This document shows positions 13,719 to 25,560 of a stretch of DNA of 64,000 bases, piece after piece. The translations under genes were made by a program, and so were the position numbers. The stretch's first letter is position 1. Each line of letters begins with the position of its first letter. The notes below the pieces were generated by a model that did not search any database, was not told where the DNA came from, and saw only the letters and a list, made by a program, of their open reading frames with translations. Source of the DNA: Rhynchosporium graminicola (Eukaryota > Ascomycota > Leotiomycetes > Helotiales > Ploettnerulaceae); NCBI GenBank assembly GCA_900074885.1, contig FJUW01000037.1, positions 124,001 to 188,000 on the forward strand, written 5' to 3'.

Positions 13719-16700
13719 TTACTCCCCTCCTCCTTCCGCCTGTTTTATATCGGGATTCGCCTCTAAAGACCTATATCCTATCCTATTATATATAGTCGGG
13801 GCTTATTATATCTGCGATTCTTTTTCTCGCTTCGTGCCGACTTCGCTTAGAAATTAATAATAATAGTAGACCTACTAAATATAATAGCGAACTAATAATA
13901 AAAGAATAATTAATAATACTAGTAAAGTTATATAAAGCCTCTAGTTATTTATTTATATAACTCTTCTGTTTATTTCCGGCCTACGATAATAGTAAGGCCG
14001 AATACGTCTTCCCGCTTCTTTATTATTACTCTCTCTCCTTATTAATTAAATCGGTAAATACTCTTGCTTTAGTTATATATACCTCTTTCTATTACTCTAT
14101 AGACTAATTCCTTTCTTCTTAATTACTTATTATAAACTATAAGTTAATAAGATCGTTTAGCGTCGATTACTCTTTCCCTTTCGCTATCTCTTATTTCCGC
14201 TCTAAAAGCACTATACTTTACTTATTACTAATTAGAGTTAGATAGCTTTTATTATCTACTATATTACTTATACTCTCTCCGAGGTCGACTATATCGACTA
14301 GAATATAAGTCGGATCCTACTTATTTTCGCCCGATATCTGCTAACTTATATAGTCTACTTACTCCTGCGCTTATACGACTTATTCTTATAAGCGTAAGAA
14401 CTATAAAAACCTATATATTATCTTAAGCTCTACTTGAAAAATATCGCTAACTACTTAGTCCTTAAATAGTATATATTACTTATATTATCTAGACCTACTC
14501 TACTAATAGAAATATTACGTAAGTTATTAGACTCTAATCTTTTTCTATTACTAATTACTTATTTAGCGCTAACGCTTACTACGATCTTAGTAAGGTCCTT
14601 AAGGTATAGAAAGCCTTAAAGCCTTTCTAAGCTACTAGTCTTCTTTCCTTATACTTATTCTCGGACTCTACTTATTTTTCGTTACTAACTACTTATTTTA
14701 GCCCTATTACTACTAAAGTTACTAATTCGGTTACTAACGTTATCGCCTAGTAAAGTTAGATATAAGCTTCTTATAATCTGCTTATTTTCTATCGCTAACT
14801 ACTATAGCGCTAATAAGGTCCTTCCTACTCTAGTTCTAAGTACTTATCGCGCTAAATAAGTCCGGTTATTTTAGAGCGGAGTCTTAGGGAAATTCGTCGA
14901 GTTATATTACTTTTAGAATTAATAAAATAATATAAAAGAAATCTAAACTCTCCTTATTAATACTTATAACTCGCCTAAAACTAATCAGATCCTCTCTTAT
15001 TCTTCTTTTTCTCTTATACTTATTTAAGTCTATTATAGTATTTAATATCTCTATACTTGCTTTCGAACTCGTCTATAGCTATAATATCTAATAAGTCTTT
15101 AATAAATTCCTACGTAAGTTTATAATAACTTGCCTACTTTACTAGTACTTCCCTGCCTTTCCCTTTTCTCCTCGATTTATCTCTAACGTAAAGAATCTCC
15201 TCTACTTATTATTCTTCGTAAGTCTCGAATAGTATAAGCCCCGGTTAACTATTATTAGTCTCCTGCCTAAGTAATAGGTCGTAGCTCGCTAGTTATAATA
15301 AATCTATATAGAATACTAAGTGAATATTACTAAGGACCCTAGATAGATAAATAGCTATTAGCGATAATACTTCGTTTACTACGTATTTAGTATACTTCGT
15401 ATTAAGACTCTTTTTTAGTCGATTTATCCGGTAGTTATATAAGTCTAACTATATCTTATCTCTCTTCCGGTATACTAGAGCTAGGGTCCTTATCTTATTA
15501 GTACTATCCTCCTATTTCTAAGTAGACGCCGCTATATTTAACTAGTATAAGTTAGTAATCTTCTTTATCTTCTTTATAAATACTACCGCTTATTCGCTCG
15601 ATAGTAGCTAAGAGTTAATCTTAAGTTCCGTCTCTAATAGTATAAGTAATAGCGCTTTATACTTATATATAGTAAAGAATAAGCTTATCCCGAGGCCCGT
15701 ATAATAATATCTATTTAACGCTAACTAAGCTATAAAGAGTTACTTTTTCTAGTTAGACTACTCTTAGTTAATAAAGTTTCATAGATAAGCTTAGATATCT
15801 TAATTTAGCTTTTCTAGTTCTCTATTAGTTTATAAGTAGTATCCGGAGCTAAGTCTTTATTATATACTAATTAAGCGATAAAAGGTCTTCTAGAATATAC
15901 TTATCTAGTTAGTACCTCTATTACTTATAATCGCTCGCAGTATCCTATAGTTTCTTACTTAGTATTCTATAAATTTCTCGGCGTATTCCTCTGCTTTTAT
16001 ACTAAGTATCGCTTTAATAATTACTTATTTACTTAACTAGTCTTTAATTACCTAAAGGTAATAGTTACCTTAAGAGTTTAGTAAGTTAGTTATAAAGTCT
16101 ATAGATATCTCTTAGAAGAATTAGTCAGGAACCAGTAGTAGTCTTAAGAGTTTATACTTATATTCTCTTTATACTTTATTTCTCCTATAATAGTTATAGT
16201 TCCTTAAGAATTATCTTATATACCTCGACTATAGTAGCTAGTAGAAGGAGCGTCCTAATATCGATATAGTAGAGTCTTGCCCTAGATAACTATAGACTAG
16301 TAAGTTATAGACAGATTAGATAAGCCTTATCTTTAGAGTATTATTTTCGAGAGTCTCGGGGTCTATCGCTTTATAGTCAGACTTTAGTATAACTAGAGCG
16401 CTTAGTACTTATAACTTTCTATAGTAATATAAGTAGTTCTTTATATCTATACTATAGTCGCCTACTTAGATTTTAATCTTAATTTCGCTTAGGAAAGATC
16501 AGGCCCTATCTTATAATAAGTAGAGTATTATTTAATATATCTTATTCTCTTATATTATAGCGTCCTATAAGTCATTTAGTTCTTTATCTTAGAAAGGATC
16601 TCTAGATACTACTAAATCTAAGGTAAGGACTTAGCTAGAGGGTATAATTAATAGCTAAGTAGATATAAGTATTACTCTTATCTTATCTTCTCCTTCTGAA

Positions 16701-17399
16701 GCTAGCTAGTATATTACATATTCTAAGTTTAAAAACCTATAGAACCTCGAGTTTATATTATAGTCCGACTAAGTCGATATAGTTATTACTCTTACTTTAT
16801 CTTTCTTTTCTAGAGTAAGCTAGTTTACTATATAGTCCGGGTCTAAAAACCTGCGGAACCTCGAGTTCATATTACTTTCCCTTAATATATCTTACTCCTT
16901 TTATAATAAGGTATCCGGGATAATAGCTTCGGATCCCGGCTTATATACTAAGATAAACTAGAATAGTACTAAGGTCTTATACTAGTGTACTTAACGCTTC
17001 GATAGCTATCGCTTAGTTATAAAATACTTAAGGTTCTTATAGTCTATCTAAATTATAAAGAGGCTATATACTTTTAACTTAGAGGCTTAGAATTTCAAGT
17101 AAGTAATTACTACTAGTATCTCCTTATTATAGATATTATAATTAATTTCGGCTTTATTTAGCTTCTGAGCGAAGAAGCTTACTAGTTATCGGACTCTATT
17201 CTTTTCTTATAAGAGAGCGCCTCCTATTGCGAAACTACTGCAATTAGTCTCTAAGAATATCTGAAGTCTTAGATCCTAGTATATAAGTACTAGAGCTTTA
17301 TAAAACTTCTCTATTAGAGTCTTAAATACTTTCTCCTCTAGTTTTCCCTAGAAGAATAAGCGACTTTTCCTTATTAATACTATTAAGAGTATAGCTAGC

Positions 17400-17960
17400 T
17401 TTAAGTAGTTCGCTATAAATATTTAGTAGAAGTTTATAAATCCTAAGAAATATCATATCTCTTTCTAAGTCTTAAGTTATACTTAGTTCTTAATTACTAT
17501 TACTTTTTCTAGATCGGGACTTACGCTTTTTCTATTAATATATATAATAAATCTTAGATATTTAAGCTTCTTATAAGCGAACTCGCTCTTTCCGGGATCT
17601 AAGTATAATCTACTATCCTAAAGCTTACAGAGAATAGTTCGTACCTTTTCGAAGTAGTCTTCTCTAGAGCCGTTCGAGTAGACGACTACGTTATCTATAT
17701 AAGCCGAGGTAAAGTCGTCTAATTATTCCCTTAATAAGCTATTAATATACCGCTAGAAACTCGCCGGAGCTCCTAATAATTCAAAAGGATATATAAGCTA
17801 TTTAAAAGACTTAAATCTTATACGAAAAGCTATTTTATACTCGTGACCTGACGCTATATATATTTAATAAAATACTAAAACTACGTCTACTTTCATAAGC
17901 TATTTAGTACCTATAAGGTTCCGTAAAGTCTCTAGTATTAATAGTAAAAAGTACTAGTCT
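17400..17960 (-). pseudogene. C2 reverse transcriptase region (broken)
   Basis: Same motif order as in C1 on the minus strand: PFELLGAPASF, then AYIDN followed by a disrupted VIIYS. The second catalytic Asp is Asn. Multiple TAG/TAA codons. Confidence 0.86.
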
Positions 17961-20112
17961 AGCTTCGTAATAGCGTTTAGCGCTTAGTAGTCGCAGCAGA
18001 ACCTTAGACCTCCCTCGGGTTTCTATATAAAAAGGATAAGAGCTACTACTTCTAAAGTACTAAGCCGGATATATCCTTTTTCTAAGAAGCTATTTAATAA
18101 CTTTCTTAGCGCTAGTAATTTATCTTTAGATATACTATATAGCAGACCCTATAGTAAGGTAGCAAGGGACTCGTCTAATTATTCGCAGATATCGATTCGA
18201 TAATCGATACTTAGTCGATAGGGAGCTAGTTTCTCTATTTCTTACTTAGAAAAGAGTAAAGCTATATTTTAAATCTCTAGAGAGAGAATATTTTTAAGTT
18301 AGTCTAAGGTTAGCTCTTCTTTATCCTAAAGGGCTATCTTTATATTCTCTAATATCGTAGTAGATACCGAGGTATAGTTACTATTATTCGTATATAAGTA
18401 GTAGTTATATCTTTCTATTACTTATTTCTTTACTAGGCTATAATAGTATTATTATTTTTCAAGTATTATCCTAATCTTATTTTACGCTTTCTATAAGTTC
18501 TCTAAGATTAATAGAAAAACTAGTTTTAGTACTATATATACGTAGACTCTTTAGCTAAACCTTGCGATTTTTATTTAGAACTTAACTATTCCTTTAGTTC
18601 TTAAGTTCCGTATAGCTTTTAAAGCGCTCTTTATCTCGCGGGTTCCGTAGCTTATATATATAAGACCGAGACCTTCTATAAGGTCTTTATTTATTATAGT
18701 ATAGTACTAGTATCCTTTATTAATAAGGGTAAATATTCTGAATATTTCTTAAAGGACTACATCTATATATATAAAGTTTCTATTTATAAGCTCTTTAAAT
18801 TTACCTTATCCTTTTACTAATACTTTATCTATTTCTAGCTCTTAACTTTAAGAAGAAGTTAGTCTTTTCTTAACTCTAAAAGAGTAGAGTCTAATACGTT
18901 ATTATTATCCTCTAGTAATAGTCCTATTATATTAATCGCAGTAGGTTATACTACTCAGGCGTATAAGTACTTATAGATATAGTACTTAGATACTTCGTAG
19001 CGGAAATAGAGCTTTTTCTTATAATATCTCTCTTATTCGGCCGCGTCTACTTATTTAGCCTTTTATTTACTACTAGAATTATTATAAGCTTTACTATTCT
19101 TTTCTCAGTTTCTTACTATACGCGCTAGTACTATTACTATATCCCTATTAGCGTTAACCTTAGCTTTTATAGGGGCCTTCTAGGGATATATATAATCTAC
19201 TATATTTATCTTAGAGTCCTTATTCTTATTATTCTACTTCTTATTCGATACTTTAAACTAATTCGTCTCTTCGAGGTTAGTTATAATCTATTCTACCTCC
19301 CTAGTAAATTTATAGTAATCCGTAGTCTTAGCTATAGAGGCTATATATATTCGGATAAAGTTAGAAAACGTATTCCGGAAGTAACTTATCTTTATATTAT
19401 CTTCCTAGCTCTCTCTTCTAGCGTTTAGTAGGAGTTCGTCGAATTCTAGCTAGTACTCGTGCTAAGGCTATCCTATAGAGTGCCTTATATTCGTGAGCTA
19501 TTCGAGGGCCTTAGCTCGCTTATTACTATCCGCGAATATTTTATCGAGCTGCGCGAAGAAAGCTTCGGGGTCCTTACTATCTATTAAGCTTCTCTTCTCT
19601 TAGAAGTATCGTATACGAGCTCGTTCGTACTATAGGAGAGTATTATAAATAGTATCCTAGTAATAATCAGCAGAGAGAAATAGCCTTTAAGCGGAGCGTA
19701 CGCAATAAGAACTTCTTAGTCTTAGGAGATAATCTCGAAAGGTATCTGCATATCTATCTTAAGTAAGTAGTATCTATCTGCCGGAGCCTAATAGTTCTCT
19801 ATCGGAGCTCGACCGAGACGCTATAAGAGACTCGATAAGGGTTTTTATTAGAGCACTCGAGGACAATAAGTCTCCGGTATTATTAGATCTAGGCGCTTAT
19901 CTAAGTCTTTCGGCCTCTGACGCCTCTAGGGCGGTACGCGTATTTACTAGCTCAGTCTTTATTAGGAGCTAGCGCTTATATATCTCTTATATAATACGCT
20001 ATAGTTCGTTATTAGAGTCCTCCTATTAAGGGCTTACATTCCTTAATAAGTCTATTCCAGTATCTGATATAAATACTATAAGAATAAGTTAGCTTATTTT
20101 AATCGAACTTAA

Positions 20113-20280
20113 TATCACGGGTAAGTAACGCGTACGCAGATAGTTAAGTATAGTATTTAAGAAGTTCGATACAGGAGAGAGTCAGGTTCTAGCCTGGCTC
20201 CGAAGGAAAATATGCAGGTGCCGCTAGGCTTAGTAAGTATAAGTATCGCCGGTGCTTAATCCTGGGGCTCGCCCCTTACA
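20113..20280 (-). repeat. 5' LTR of C2
   Basis: Starts TATCACGGGTAAG (RIP-changed) and ends CGCCCCTTACA, followed by TSD CCTGC. Confidence 0.9.
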
Positions 20281-20559
20281 CCTGCGCTAGAGGTCGTCTC
20301 TTCTTTAATAATAAATAGATTCTTATTAATTATATAGATCTCCTTCTCCTTTGATATATAGAGAATAGAACTACGTAAATAACCTCCTAATTTATTCAAT
20401 TTAGAACCGGAGTATAAGCAGACTAGAGACTATAGGATATATAGTATATTATAGTACTCTAATATGCGTACTATACTATCGGTCTTTATCGCCTTAATCG
20501 TATAACTTCTAATCCCGGTAGAGCGTAACGGCCTATTAATAGTAAGTATATAGGGTAAG

Positions 20560-20640
20560 TTATCTTTTGGTATATATAAGATAAATTTAGAAAGGTCGTT
20601 AGATATATACTCTATAGCGCCGGTATCGAAGAGCTATCGT
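20560..20640 (-). pseudogene. D aspartic protease remnant
   Basis: The minus strand reads LFDTGAIEYISNDLSKFI, the Copia protease pattern around DTGA/DSGA, with the preceding Trp turned into TAG. It sits between gag (to its right) and integrase (to its left), as expected for Ty1/Copia order. Confidence 0.8.
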
Positions 20641-22216
20641 GACTTATTATAGTGAGAGAATATACTACGCCGAAGATACTATTATCATCGGAATCGTTAT
20701 CCTTCTTCTTTCTACTACTAGTCTTCTTCTTATTAGTCTTATTAGTCTTACTCTCTCCCTTCTTCTTCTTTAGCTATTCAGTATGCGGGATCTATTTCTT
20801 TCTAGACTTCTCCTTAAACTCCTTCTTCTTCTGTTTATTAATAATAAAATAGTTCTCTAGAGTATACTTTAGCGACGTCTATTTATAGTGCTTATAAGTC
20901 GGCCTAGTATCCTTGCTAGCTAGCTTAGTAGCTCCTCCGCCGCTTCCTTTCTTAGGTATAGACTTATTGCCGTATAAAGCTTAACCTGCTATCTTTCTAG
21001 TAGAGTTACTTGCTCTTACTTTATTAGTAATATCTTCGATTAAACTAACTAAAGTCACTCCTAATTTAGCCTTCTTAGTCGTATCTGGGTTATTACTAGA
21101 AGAAACTCTTAAGGGAGAACGTTATCTTTCAGCTTATATAAGCTACTTCTCTGAAACTATAGTAATAAATATGATTAGATACTATACCGGAGGTAGAGCT
21201 ATTATTAAAGTCTTTAATTTATCAATTAAGAGCTTAAAAGCGATAATAAACTTCTCTAAGGAGTTGAAATCGTTATACTAGAGCTTAATATAATCTTATA
21301 TAGCGTTATATACTAGTATATTACTACCTCTTTCGTACTACGCCTATAAGGCCTCCTATATATCTAATGCGGTGGTTTTACTAGTTATATACGCGAGAGG
21401 TCCGGCCTTACAATTCAGCGTGATTACTAGCTTTATTTAACTCTCTTTAGACTCCTAATCTTATTACTTCTTAAGGGCTTTATCGTCGACCTTATCATCC
21501 TATTCGTCTACCTCTTTAGGCACATAGTTACGAGATTTAATATTAAGAAACTTACTAATTCTATTAGTTTTAGTAATATTTAGTATCTTATCTCTTTATT
21601 CTATATAGTTCTCTCCTCCCTTAAGTTTATAGCTATCTACTAAGTTTAAAGACATAGAGCTACTTATCTTCTTGCGTTTATATAGCTCTAGCGTAGTCGT
21701 AGTAATAGGTTCCGATTCCGGGTCTTCCGGATCCTCCTCTAGATAGTCCTAGGACGTCGAATTAGAATCTAAAAGAGGTAAATCGAATATATTTTAAGTC
21801 CTAGGGACTTAGGTAGTAGCTTCCGGCGCTAGCGCGGAAAACTCTGCACCTCGAGATGCGATAATTTCGGAATCGTCGACTTTAACTGCTATACGAGTAC
21901 GAGTATTAAGTACTATATAGCTTGCTTATAGTAAAGACTCTTTAATAGAGCTAGAGTTATCGGAGTACACTTCTTCGACTTCTTCTAATAATAGCATAAG
22001 TACAATAGCTAAAGAACTCTCTCTACTAGCACTCTGCGCGACTATATTTGCTATAGAAAGACGCGCTAGTTTAACTAACTATACGCGTATACTATACCTT
22101 AATCGGAAGCTCGCAACTTGAATCTCTACTCTTTTAGTACTAAGAAACAGTTCGACGCTTACTATTAAGAATCATAGTACTACTGCTTCTTTAAGTACTA
22201 CTCTACTTCTAGCTAT

Positions 22217-22230
22217 CGGGGCTCATAACC
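22217..22230 (-). other. Primer binding site of D: internal initiator-tRNA-Met (half-tRNA) type
   Basis: Directly inside the 5' LTR of D, the minus strand reads GGTTATGAGCCCCG. Its complement, CGGGGCTCATAACC, is the anticodon arm of initiator tRNA-Met with CAT in the middle. Copia-class elements are known to prime from an internally cleaved initiator tRNA-Met, so position and sequence agree. The site escaped RIP. Confidence 0.75.
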
Positions 22231-22408
22231 TATCGCAAGGTTACGTTGATCTTCAGAGTAAAGTATAGAGTAGTTAAATGATATTAGTTATATTATAGTA
22301 CTAATTACTATAGAGAGCCGACAGAAGATATTATCTAGGAATATCCGCACGGACCATTCACGTGACTACAATCACCTGATCCATGCTAAGACCCATATCC
22401 TCGCAATA
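22231..22408 (-). repeat. 5' LTR of D
   Basis: 178 bp, better preserved than the left copy (for example GACCATTCACGTGACTACAA). Followed by TSD CTATT. Confidence 0.92.
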
Positions 22409-22627
22409 CTATTTAACTTATTTCCGCTTATCACTAAGAAATCCGAACCTTTTTCTACTCTAAATTCATCGAGAAAGGTACTTGCGCCGAAACTCTATTA
22501 TAAGTACTCCTCTTAACTTCTAAGGATCTAGAAACTAGTTCCGATTTACTAAATTAGTACTATAGCTTTTTATTTTAATATAAAACGTAAAAGCTCTGAA
22601 TTATTCTTTACTAGTATCTACGAGATA
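22409..22627 (+). mobile_element. Ty3/Gypsy element A0, fragment 3: start of pol
   Basis: 219 bp matching A-rev1 between about 38350 and 38560 in reverse. This is the part of pol between protease and reverse transcriptase. Bounded by TSD CTATT on the left and AGATA (22623-22627) on the right. Confidence 0.88.
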
Positions 22628-22862
22628 TGTAACGCTTACTCTAGAAAGGTCTCAAAACTACCTGAGTAATAAGATCTCATATTACTATAAATATAAAGTA
22701 GTAAGAATTACTTAAGAATCTATAACTAAGGTGTAAAGAAGTAGAGGGAGAAGAGGAGTATATATATGAAAAGGGGCCCCTAAACTCTACTCGTGTAATC
22801 TCGCTTAGTAGTAAGTGTTTCTACTAATAGGGAGAAACCTCTAAACCTAACTAGTCGTTATA
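22628..22862 (-). repeat. 3' LTR of E
   Basis: Starts TGTAACGCTTACTCTAG and ends CTAGTCGTTATA. It is a 235-bp direct repeat of 28958-29192. The reversed polypurine tract follows. Confidence 0.92.
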
Positions 22863-25379
22863 CTACCCCCCCCTTCCGAAAAAAGCTCGCCCTCGAGCGT
22901 TAGTCTATTTCCTTATTACTATTAAAGTAGTCGTAATTATTAATTCTATCGTAGAAAGCTTTTAGCTAATCAGGTAGTTTAGCAGGAGGTCTAGCTTACG
23001 TTAGGTTATTAAGGTAGAATTATTATAGCTTAGCGGGAGCGTATTTAACGTCTATAGCGTTATACTATATAAGATCGACGTCTTAATTTAACTAGGAAAC
23101 TCGGTATAAGAGGCTACTACGCTGCTTACAGCACGCAAGTATATCTTCGATCTCCTATTTATTATTACTAGTGATATTAATAAGTAGTAGTAGTAGTAAG
23201 GTTTATCCTAGTAAGGGGTCGTTTAGATGCTTCTATAGCTTAGCAGCAGGGAATATATTATATACTTTTATACCAATAGGGAGCTCTAGATAATAAGAGC
23301 TTCCGACCTTTTTAATTATACGGAAGGGTCCGTTAGTCAAGAAGTCGAGTTTTTTACTAGGTCGAGTACTTGTAAAGTAGTATATATCTAGCTAGATAAG
23401 GTCATCTATAGTGAAATCGACTTTATAGCGTAAGCGATTATAGGATTAGGATATCTTAGCTTATATATATTAGAAGCTTAATTAAGTAGTAGTTCAGGTA
23501 TCGCGCAGATAATTAGTATAATCTAGAGCTTACTAAGTATTTAACTTATTAGTAAGCGTAGTAGAGTTAAGTAAGTCTTTCTAATTCTAATTAACGCGGG
23601 GTATATATCTATAAACGACTTCAAAGGGTAAGAGACCTCTAAGGGATTCGTAAGGGAGAGTTATCTAGGCGTAATCTATAATAAGTAAGAATTCCGACTA
23701 GTTATCTTAATAGTAAGAGATAAAAGGTTATAATCTATATTAGAGATATTAGTTATAGATCTCTATTTAGCTATCTATTTATAGGTAGTCTACTATAGAA
23801 AGCTATCTTTTAGTACCGAGAATTATAATAACTATAGTCTAAAAACGGGAAACGAATTAAAGCTCTCTATTAGAGGTAATTATTAATAGAGCTCCGAAAT
23901 AGCAGTATACATAGTATAAGTAAAGCTTTATAAGATCGCGCGTATCGGAGGTCTTTCGGCATAGAATACTAATTACTTATTTACTAAAACGGTCGATAAA
24001 TACGAGAACGTTATTATAGCCGTGTTTATCGCAGTTAAAGCTATAGTAGTCGACTATAATATACTCCTATAGACGTGATAGTACGAGCAGAGGTTAGAGG
24101 AGGCCCGGTTTCTTATCGCGCAGCACCTGAATTCGTTAGTAAGTATAATAGTTATAGTAGTACTAGTTAATAGTTAAAGCGATTCCGTACTACTAGTATT
24201 ATAATACTAGTAGTTATAAGGTCTTCTTTACACTTAGATAAGCAGTCTCTAATCAGTTATATACTTCGCGTATAAGTAGTATACGAAGGTATGAAACGTT
24301 AAGTACGATTAGTCTTCCTTTATAGAGTAGAAGATCTTTTTCTATAGTTAGTTTTCTAGGAGTAGTAGAGAGAGCTTATTTCCGTAGTGCTTAGAGTAAT
24401 AGCGTAGTGCGATTAGCGTTAAGTACTTACTATATTATAGAAAAGACTAGCGATAGGTCGGCGACTTCTAAGGCGTTAATAAGCTTAAAGTTATCTATAG
24501 AGTCAGAGCTATTCCGGAGGTTACTTATAAGTAGTACTAGATCGATTTAGTCTTCGCGTAGTAGCTACTATAAACGCTAGGTTCTTTTAGCGTTATTCTA
24601 GTTATCTAATTTATCTGTTCTGCGAGAGAGAGCGTTAGCGAGTAGATTATACTTCCTAGGTCGATAGGTGATTATGAAGTTATAATCTATAAGTAGCTCG
24701 GCCTATTAGGCTTATCGTACGTTTAGCTATTTAGAGGTTATAAAGTACTTAAGAGCTTTATGATTAGTAATAACGCGGATCTGATATAGTGCGCTTACGA
24801 GCTCAGATCTCTAGTTACTAAAAGATTATATAATTACGAGTATTTCCTTATCGTAGATAGTATAATTAAGCTCGGTAAGTAGTATAGTCTTAGAGAAGTA
24901 AGCTACTAGGAACTAGTTTTCGTCGTGCTATTACGATAGTATACCTGCTATTACTCTATTATTAGTGTCTATTTCGATTATATAAGGTAGATATTACTAA
25001 TAGTAGTAGAGGAGTAGTACCGAAGTAAGAGTATACTTTAGGTGATTAAAGGTATCTTTATACTCCCTAGCGAAACGAAATAATATATTATTTTTAGTAA
25101 GTTATATAAGAGGTTTTGCGATAATTCCGTAGTCCTTAATAAATTATTAGTAGAAGTTATAAAAGCCTAAGAACGATTATACGCCCTTAACTATAGTCGG
25201 GTAATTCTAAGATTATATAATATTAACCTTCTTAGGGTCTACCTCGATCCTAGAAGTAAAGATAATAAATCTAAGGTATTTAGTATAAGTAATATTGAAT
25301 TTATACTTCTTAAGGTCGGCTTATAATCTAGTGTCTTATAATTATTATAATACCTTATATACGTGTAATTAATACTAAA

Positions 25380-25560
25380 GTAGGTCGTTAGAGTAGATTA
25401 GAATATTATCTAGATATACTATATAGAAGTTATCTAAGTAATCGAATAAGACGTTATTCATATATCGCTAGTATATCGCAGGGCCGTTAGTCAGACCGAA
25501 AGAGAGTACTTTATACTTATATACGCTATAATAGGTCCGGAAAGTCGTATACTCTTTAGA
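25380..25560 (-). pseudogene. E reverse transcriptase catalytic region (broken)
   Basis: The minus strand reads VYLDNILIYS at about 25390-25420, preceded by a RYMNNVLFDYLDNF stretch, the usual Gypsy RT palm. The second catalytic Asp is Asn. Confidence 0.87.

Larger units (their letters stand above)
13551..20280 (-). mobile_element. Ty3/Gypsy element C2, complete, nested in D
   Basis: 6730-bp sister copy of C1 with LTRs at 13551-13718 and 20113-20280 and TSD CCTGC at 13546-13550 and 20281-20285. RT catalytic box AYIDN at 17690-17704 on the minus strand, with PFELLGAPASF nearby. Same in-frame tandem duplication as C1 (units at 16656 and 16770). Heavily RIPped and non-functional. It interrupts the D integrase region. 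Confidence 0.93.
10140..22408 (-). mobile_element. Ty1/Copia element D, split by C2
   Basis: LTRs of 178 bp at 10140-10317 and 22231-22408, TSD CTATT at 10135-10139 and 22409-22413. Without C2 it is 5.5 kb. Domain order on the minus strand is Copia-type: gag and a zinc-knuckle remnant (about 20880-22200), protease (20580-20640, WLFDTGAIEYIS with the Trp now TAG), integrase before RT (split by C2), then RT with an intact YVDD box at 11508-11519, then RNase H (about 10600-11050). RIP damage is lighter than in A or C: many CA/TG remain. Stops still break pol. Confidence 0.93.

Noticed and set aside
20652..20852. 66-codon plus-strand frame rich in Ser, Leu and Phe
   Set aside because: It is the complement of a Lys/Glu-rich part of the D gag/protease region, which is read on the minus strand.
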